A DNA stretch of 59,408 nucleotides from Clostridiales bacterium (GTDB lineage Bacteria; Bacillota; Clostridia; Peptostreptococcales; Anaerovoracaceae), in contig JALENW010000002.1 of NCBI GenBank assembly GCA_022766365.1, positions 1 to 59,408 of the forward strand. The letters run 5' to 3'. Each line of letters starts with the position of its first letter. Positions within the stretch are counted from its first letter, which is position 1. Both the position numbers and the translations under genes were made by a program. A model generated the notes under the pieces. The model saw only the letters and a program-made list of their open reading frames with translations, was not told where the DNA came from and did no database searches. Positions 55,302-59,408 of the stretch are shown one piece after another.

Positions 55302-55337
55302 GGGTATATTGTTTTTACAATATACCCTTATTGTATA
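55302..55337 (+). terminator. Terminator after tsf
   Basis: GGGTATATTG, 6-base loop, CAATATACCC (perfect 10 bp), followed by TTATTGT. Confidence 0.8.
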
Positions 55338-55342
55338 TGTAA

Positions 55343-55365
55343 AACCCCACGTTTGACGTGGGGTT
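55343..55365. repeat. Left-end IS200 hairpin
   Basis: AACCCCACGT, TTG, ACGTGGGGTT: a perfect 10-bp stem recognised by TnpA in this family. Confidence 0.8.
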
Positions 55366-55412
55366 CAAAAAACGCTATGCGTTTGACCAGTAAATCTCCA
55401 TAGTTTAGAATC

Positions 55413-55438
55413 ATATTGTAGTCTGCCAACTGCAATAT
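55413..55438 (+). promoter_or_regulatory. Hairpin before the tnpA ribosome binding site
   Basis: ATATTG...CAATAT with an inner AGT/ACT pairing (about 10 bp). It resembles the 5'-UTR structures that limit transposase translation in IS200. Confidence 0.5.
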
Positions 55439-55455
55439 ACTAAAAAGGAGATCAT

Positions 55456-56052
55456 ATGGGTTTAAATGACATACATAGTTTATTTCATTCAAAATGGAAT
55501 TGCAAATACCATATAGTCTTTGCACCTAAATATAGAAGGAAGGTGTTTTATGGTCAAAAGAGAGCAGCGATAGGTAAAATACTTAGACAATTATGCGAGT
55601 GGAAAGGTGTTAATCTATTGCAAGCAGAAGCATGCCCAGATTATATACATATCTTGGTGGAGATACCACCTAAAATTACAGTATCATCATTCATGGGGTA
55701 TCTCAAAGGAAAGAGCAGTACTATGATATATGAGCAATTCGGAGAATTGAAATATAAATATAGAAATAGATCGTTTTGGTGCAAGGGATATTATGTTGAT
55801 ACAATAGGAAAGAATGAGCTCCGAATTGCGGAGTATATAAAACATCAACTTGATGAAGACAAACTTGGAGATCAATTAAAGTTTGCCGAAGTTGGATACT
55901 TAGAAAAAAGAAAAAGAAGTAACACGCAGATGGCAGACTATTTTACGTGTTGTACACGTTGCGAGGAAAATGGGCTATGCCCGCTTGAGAAAACCCCACG
56001 TTTTACGTGGGGCTGTGATTTTTTAAATAATGGATTAATTGCACATTCATAG
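55456..56052 (+). CDS. tnpA: IS200-type Y1 transposase TnpA with altered HUH motif
   Basis: Single-strand DNA transposase. SKWNCKYHIVFAPKYRRKVF, FMGYLKGKSSTMIYEQFG and FWCKGYYVDTIG are near-identical to IS200 TnpA, and the catalytic Tyr is in RIAEYIKHQ (Tyr127). The HUH motif, normally D-H-I-H, reads CPDYIHILV here: the first metal-binding His is Tyr63 (TAT), with His65 kept. The protein is 198 aa instead of about 150 because the frame continues across the right-end hairpin (coding KTPRFTWG) to 56052. AAAGGAG precedes the ATG. Probably inactive or impaired. Confidence 0.9.
   Translation: MGLNDIHSLFHSKWNCKYHIVFAPKYRRKVFYGQKRAAIGKILRQLCEWKGVNLLQAEACPDYIHILVEIPPKITVSSFMGYLKGKSSTMIYEQFGELKYKYRNRSFWCKGYYVDTIGKNELRIAEYIKHQLDEDKLGDQLKFAEVGYLEKRKRSNTQMADYFTCCTRCEENGLCPLEKTPRFTWGCDFLNNGLIAHS
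55994..56012. repeat. Right-end IS200 hairpin inside the tnpA frame
   Basis: CCCCACGT, TTT, ACGTGGGG; matches the left-end hairpin apart from the loop and outer pairs. Confidence 0.8.
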
Positions 56053-56165
56053 CTTATGATGGCGGATATTCTTAATGTGTGATGGCCTGTTGACATTTTC
56101 TAGGACTGAGCTTGACGTCAGATTAATAGTATATTTGAACAGAACTTGAAAAATAGGAGATTTGT

Positions 56166-57578
56166 ATGAGTGGGAAAGGGAAGAAACGGATCGCTGTCTG
56201 TGGGTTTGCCATAGCAGTTGTTTTGCTTGTGTTTATATATTTATTTATGAATCCGGTTATCTTAAAGGAAGGGGTTTTCGCCAAAGAAATTCATACGGAA
56301 TTTAAAGAAAAGTTTAACATCAGAGACCATATCGCTTTTGTCTTTGCCGGAGACGCTAGTAAGGTCAAAGCAGTGGGAACGGTGGATACGGATAAGTTGG
56401 GTGATTATAAAATCAAGATGAAATACGGCAGAGTTTCCAGGGATATCGTTGTAAAGGTTTTAGACACAAAAGCACCAAAGGTTGTGGCCTCAGATTACAC
56501 CACGGATATGGTAGAAGATGTTGCCCCCGGTTCATTTAATGTGAAGGTTACAGATGCCGCGCCACCTGAGAAAATAAAAATAAAAATGAAGAAGCCTGAA
56601 CCAATGAAAACAAAGGGAGAATTTTCTGTAAAGATCATAGCTGAGGATCCCTCCGGTAATGTGGGAACAACTCAGGTTAAACTTACTCGTAAGAAAGATA
56701 AGACCCCACCTATTATTGAAGTCGGGGCTCCTCTTAACCTAGCTGTGGGACAGGTCATAGATGATAGTCTGGCTCTGAGCGGTACGAAGGTTACGGATGA
56801 TTTTGACAAAACAGTCAAAATTTCATACGATGTCGATGGAGTGAACGTAAGTGAACCGAACACTTATAAAATCATATATAAAGCTAAGGACAGATCAGGG
56901 AATGAAGCTGAAGTTGAAAGAGAAGTAAGGGTGAGTAATACCATTTCTGACAATCAGAAAGTGGTATATCTAACTTTCGACGACGGCCCATCCCACAACA
57001 CAGCTAAGATTCTGGATATTTTGTCAACTTATAATATAAAAGGAACGTTCTTTGTGACGGGTAACGATGCAAGCTACAGATATCTGATTCAGAGAGCTGC
57101 TAAAGAAGGGCATACGATAGGTCTTCACACCTATACACATAATTACAATATATATACCAGTGAAGAAACTTTTTTCAGAGATTTGGATATGGTTCATGAT
57201 ATGGTATTGAACCTTACGGGGATTGACTCTCATCATATCAGGTTTGCCGGCGGTTCCAGTAACACTGTGAGTGCCGCATATAATTCAGGGATCATGTCAA
57301 GGTTGGTTAAAGACGTACAAAGCAGAGGATTCAGATATTATGATTGGAATGTTTCTTCAGGGGATGCAAGTGGGAATACAGTTCCGGTGGAAAGACTGCT
57401 AAGGGGAGCGACCGGATACAACTACAATCATATTTGTATTTTGATGCATGACAGCAGTGCAAAGACCACTACAGTGGAAGCTCTCCCGGGAATAATAGAA
57501 TATTACAAGAAGAAGGGTTATGCATTTCTTCCGATAAGTGATAGCACACCGATGTTTCATCATGGTGTAAACAATTAA
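56166..57578 (+). CDS. Polysaccharide deacetylase with bacterial Ig-like repeats
   Basis: Membrane-anchored extracellular enzyme. The N-terminal anchor (about 10-28, AVCGFAIAVVLLVFIYLF) is followed by about three Ig-like domains (about 30-255; YKIKMKYGRVSRDIVVKV, AEDPSGNVGTTQVKL and KAKDRSGNEAEVEREV are DUF5011-like ends). The NodB domain (about 265-465) has VVYLTFDDGPSHN (catalytic and metal Asp) and GLHTYTHNY (two metal His), RFAGGSSN, and ICILMHDS. The likely substrate is peptidoglycan GlcNAc or MurNAc. 470 aa. TAGGAG precedes the ATG. Confidence 0.92.
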   Translation: MSGKGKKRIAVCGFAIAVVLLVFIYLFMNPVILKEGVFAKEIHTEFKEKFNIRDHIAFVFAGDASKVKAVGTVDTDKLGDYKIKMKYGRVSRDIVVKVLDTKAPKVVASDYTTDMVEDVAPGSFNVKVTDAAPPEKIKIKMKKPEPMKTKGEFSVKIIAEDPSGNVGTTQVKLTRKKDKTPPIIEVGAPLNLAVGQVIDDSLALSGTKVTDDFDKTVKISYDVDGVNVSEPNTYKIIYKAKDRSGNEAEVEREVRVSNTISDNQKVVYLTFDDGPSHNTAKILDILSTYNIKGTFFVTGNDASYRYLIQRAAKEGHTIGLHTYTHNYNIYTSEETFFRDLDMVHDMVLNLTGIDSHHIRFAGGSSNTVSAAYNSGIMSRLVKDVQSRGFRYYDWNVSSGDASGNTVPVERLLRGATGYNYNHICILMHDSSAKTTTVEALPGIIEYYKKKGYAFLPISDSTPMFHHGVNN

Positions 57579-57640
57579 TATTTATGGCTTTCAGCTTGGG
57601 AGCAGGTGCATAGGCGTTTCGGTATAAAGATGAGGAGATA

Positions 57641-58630
57641 ATGAATAGTTTGATTGAAAATAATGTTAGAAGCAACGACCTCAAAACTCATGAGTACGTG
57701 AAAAGGCAAGAACTGATTGATATTTCTCTTAGGCTATTGAAGCTGGGACTGGTTGTCAGGACTTGGGGAAATATGAGCCTCAGACTTGATGACAGACACA
57801 TACTTATAACACCGTCAGGGATTCGCTATGAGGATCTGGAACAGGAGGACATTGTCTGCGTTGAAATTGACAGCGGCAAAGTGCTCTCGGACAATTTCGG
57901 TCAACGAGAGGCGTCTTCGGAATTACCGGTGCATTTGGCATACTATCGCCTGATGACAGATACACAAGTTGTTTTGCACACTCACCAGATATATGGATCG
58001 GCCCTCAGCCTTTACGGAGAAGACGTGGAAGCACCAAAAGAATTATCGGAACAGATAAATTGCAAAGTTGTACCGATTTCTGCCTATGGAATTTCGGGGT
58101 CAAGGATGCTGCACAATAATGTGGAGGAGAAAATAGACAGTAGCGGCTCTAGTATTATTCTAATGGAAAAACACGGAGTGCTGGCAAGGGGGATTTCGGT
58201 GGAGGAAACCATAAGCAGATTGGAAGCACTTGAGGATTGGTGTGAGAAAAAGTACAGGGCGATTGTTAAGAAAGCTATCGAGAATGACTGTTTAAAGAAG
58301 GAGATATCTAAAAGACGGATTTTTCCGTATCTGGACGATTTTGCTCAAATATGCGGTGTTGAAGTTGATATAGGTGGGAAAGACGTGTGGACCCTTGAAA
58401 GGGATATGCTTACAAATGAAAAAATGACGATGGAGATCCTTTCAAATGTAAACCACGGAGATCTAGATAGTGCAAAACACGTTTTTTTCAAGAATCTCAA
58501 AGCAAGGGTTGTGGGAATTGCAAGAGGTGTTGAACCGTTGAGCAAAGCAGATGGGGAATTTATGAGATGGAAATACAAGGAAAGTTATTCTCGGAAAGCT
58601 GATATTAAGGGTAAGAATGAGAATATATAA
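57641..58630 (+). CDS. Class II aldolase/adducin family protein with C-terminal extension
   Basis: Zinc-dependent aldolase or epimerase fold. In the first 215 residues: TWGNMSLRLDDRHILITPSG (phosphate-binding), ASSELPVHLAYYRL with the catalytic Glu, VVLHTHQIYGSAL with the HxH zinc pair, and MEKHGVLARG with the third His. The typical enzyme ends near 215 aa, but this one continues for about 110 residues with FPYLDDFAQICGVEVDIGG and a helical end I do not recognise. Substrate unknown; fuculose-P-type, MtnB-like or other. GAGGAG upstream of the ATG supports the start. Confidence 0.85.
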   Translation: MNSLIENNVRSNDLKTHEYVKRQELIDISLRLLKLGLVVRTWGNMSLRLDDRHILITPSGIRYEDLEQEDIVCVEIDSGKVLSDNFGQREASSELPVHLAYYRLMTDTQVVLHTHQIYGSALSLYGEDVEAPKELSEQINCKVVPISAYGISGSRMLHNNVEEKIDSSGSSIILMEKHGVLARGISVEETISRLEALEDWCEKKYRAIVKKAIENDCLKKEISKRRIFPYLDDFAQICGVEVDIGGKDVWTLERDMLTNEKMTMEILSNVNHGDLDSAKHVFFKNLKARVVGIARGVEPLSKADGEFMRWKYKESYSRKADIKGKNENI

Positions 58631-59105
58631 TGGGCTATAACAAAATATCAAAACTATTGCCGGAAACAAAATACAGGGCCTCAATGATTGTTTTATTGAG
58701 CGACGGGTTTTGTTTAGGTAAAGCTAAATAAGTAAAAGCAGACGAAGGGATACCGCTGATAGCATGTTTAAAAATTAATATCATTGCACCGAGTGATATA
58801 CTGATAACGTAACGGATATATTGATAGCAGAGGTTGAGAGTATTGCAAATTTTACATAATATGACCATTTACATAAGGTAACCATGTTACATTTTAGATA
58901 TCTTGCATGGGATATATGTTAAAGGTAAGTAAATCCATATAAACAAAGGAATCTGTTTGCAAAATCATAAAATGATTGGGATAGGTAATTGAAGAAATAA
59001 ATTCGGGGCTGTGGAAACACTGATAAACTTGTTGAAATTTCAATAATAATTCCACATCAAAATAACAGCCCGAAAAAAATTTTTCGGAAAAAGAGAAAAA
59101 AACAG
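58631..59105. other. Non-coding region between the aldolase gene and the rrn promoters
   Basis: About 475 bases without a supportable gene. Open frames on the minus strand here lack ribosome sites and have low-complexity translations. Features seen are a weak hairpin (CTCAAT at 58680-58685 with ATTGAG at 58695-58700) and the nested repeat structure at 59002-59087. Confidence 0.5.
59002..59087. repeat. Nested inverted repeats upstream of the rrn promoters
   Basis: TTCGGGGCTGT at 59002 pairs with ACAGCCCGAA at 59065 (one bulged base), inside it TGTGGAA pairs with TTCCACA, and a central TTGAAATTTCAA palindrome lies at 59032-59043. The right arm overlaps a second hairpin CCGAAAAA/TTTTTCGG (59070-59087), so the two folds are mutually exclusive. 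Confidence 0.6.
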
Positions 59106-59135
59106 TTGACATAAGGTAGTAAGGAGTGGTAATAT
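59106..59135 (+). promoter_or_regulatory. rRNA operon promoter P1
   Basis: TTGACA, 18-base spacer, TAATAT, with a TGG extension before the -10. Confidence 0.75.
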
Positions 59136-59250
59136 ATTCAAGCTGTCGCAAAACGGCGGAGGTCAACCGAAAGAGAAACGAGTAGGAAGACAGAAGCAAA
59201 AGAGCGTGAGTCAATGCAAAAATAAAATAAAAAAAACGTAAAAAAAGGTA

Positions 59251-59279
59251 TTGACATAAAACGTGAGCGATGGTAGAAT
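59251..59279 (+). promoter_or_regulatory. rRNA operon promoter P2
   Basis: TTGACA, 17-base spacer, TAGAAT, with a TGG extension. Both promoters share TTGACATAA, and A-rich DNA lies upstream of each, as is usual for rrn UP-type regions. Confidence 0.8.
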
Positions 59280-59408
59280 ATATATCGCTGACCACGAAAG
59301 TGGAGAGCGAAAAGGCACGAGAAAAAGTGCCAAGAACCTTGAAAACTTCATAGTGTAAGAAAACTTAGTCAAAGAGAAGTGAAATTCTCAAAACCAAGTA
59401 CAATCTGA
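59280..59408 (+). other. rRNA operon leader (16S gene expected just beyond the window)
   Basis: Starts with a hairpin at 59286-59309 (CGCT-GA-CCAC, GAAA tetraloop, GTGG-AG-AGCG), then GGCAC/GTGCC at 59314-59331 and the CCTTGAAAACTTCATAGTG-type stretch that typically precedes rRNA genes in Clostridia. The mature 16S start is not reached. Confidence 0.65.

Larger units (their letters stand above)
55341..56020 (+). mobile_element. IS200/IS605-type insertion element
   Basis: A single tnpA gene is bracketed by two nearly identical subterminal hairpins: 55343-55365 (10-bp stem, TTG loop) at the left end and 55994-56012 (8-bp stem, TTT loop) at the right end, both built from CCCCACGT/ACGTGGGG. This is the normal IS200 layout without terminal inverted repeats or target duplication. 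No tnpB or omega-RNA region is seen. The outer limits are uncertain by some tens of bases. The element lies just past the tsf terminator. Confidence 0.85.

Noticed and set aside
58635-59295. Minus-strand open frames of 77 and 133 codons before the rrn promoters
   Set aside because: Hydrophobic low-complexity translations, no ribosome binding sites, and overlap with strong rRNA promoters on the other strand.
1-59408. CRISPR arrays, tRNA genes, prophage or toxin-antitoxin loci
   Set aside because: No regularly spaced repeats, no T-loop GTTCGAATC-type segments with cloverleaf flanks, and no phage structural or toxin-antitoxin pairs were recognised when reading both strands.

Overview
The window looks like chromosomal core sequence from a low-to-moderate GC Gram-positive anaerobe of the Clostridia. 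The supporting signs are Shine-Dalgarno sites of the AGGAGG type with frequent TTG starts, Arg codons dominated by AGA/AGG, a six-cysteine SCIFF peptide with its radical SAM maturase, a clostridial-type DnaE, thiolase under a Rex-like operator, and an IS200-type element. Species-level placement (for example Eubacteriales Family XIII relatives) is a guess. No phage, CRISPR array, tRNA or complete rRNA gene is visible. The left edge cuts through GTP-dependent PEP carboxykinase. The right edge stops inside the leader of what should be a ribosomal RNA operon, because two strong tandem promoters and leader hairpins are present.

Layout. 1-4.4 kb: pckG (minus, truncated), an M20 deacylase, an orphan small serine recombinase and an Rrf2-type Fe-S regulator. 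4.6-8.5 kb: a minus-strand operon of an EetA-like NusG-II protein, an EetB-like Gx transporter and a three-domain aminopeptidase P, divergent from an ApbE flavinyltransferase lipoprotein; together these resemble the accessory part of flavin-based extracellular electron transfer. 8.6-11.9 kb: pta, a MocR-like regulator that lacks its PLP lysine, and a nitroreductase. 11.9-14.4 kb: two tandem patatin-like hydrolases. 14.4-18.8 kb: sirtuin, SurE, an ISOC-like hydrolase and a DUF2156 protein, then thiolase.

19.1-27.3 kb: ftsE-ftsX-M23 hydrolase, recJ and a CtpA-type protease (cell-division peptidoglycan processing), followed by a TrpR-like repressor, an Sfp-type phosphopantetheinyl transferase, recX and tcdA. 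27.4-30.3 kb: a YehR-like lipoprotein and two COG0523 GTPases, one with a very long His-rich tract and one apparently fused to a DUF1980/YcgQ-like domain; this is a plausible metal-handling locus. 30.4-41.5 kb: glnS, an A24 prepilin peptidase, truA, dCMP deaminase, MATE, phzF, mtnA, an EamA exporter, scpA-scpB, aroK and a small membrane protein. 41.6-43.2 kb: scfA-scfB (SCIFF ranthipeptide).

43.2-55.3 kb: an rRNA pseudouridine synthase, an ArsR regulator, an unrecognised CxxC protein, gltX-ansA, dnaE, pfkA and rpsB-tsf. 55.3-58.6 kb: an IS200-like element whose transposase has lost the first His of the HUH motif, an Ig-like/NodB polysaccharide deacetylase, and a class II aldolase-like protein with a C-terminal extension. 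58.6-59.4 kb: a non-coding stretch with nested inverted repeats and the rrn promoter region.

Most genes are housekeeping. The items most worth following are the divergent, overlapping EET-like module with a possibly leaderless eetA; the MocR protein with Ser in place of the catalytic Lys; the His-rich and DUF1980-fused COG0523 pair; the Rex-like operator at thlA; and the short leader reading frames before rpsB. All functional statements come from motif recognition by eye; no database search was run.
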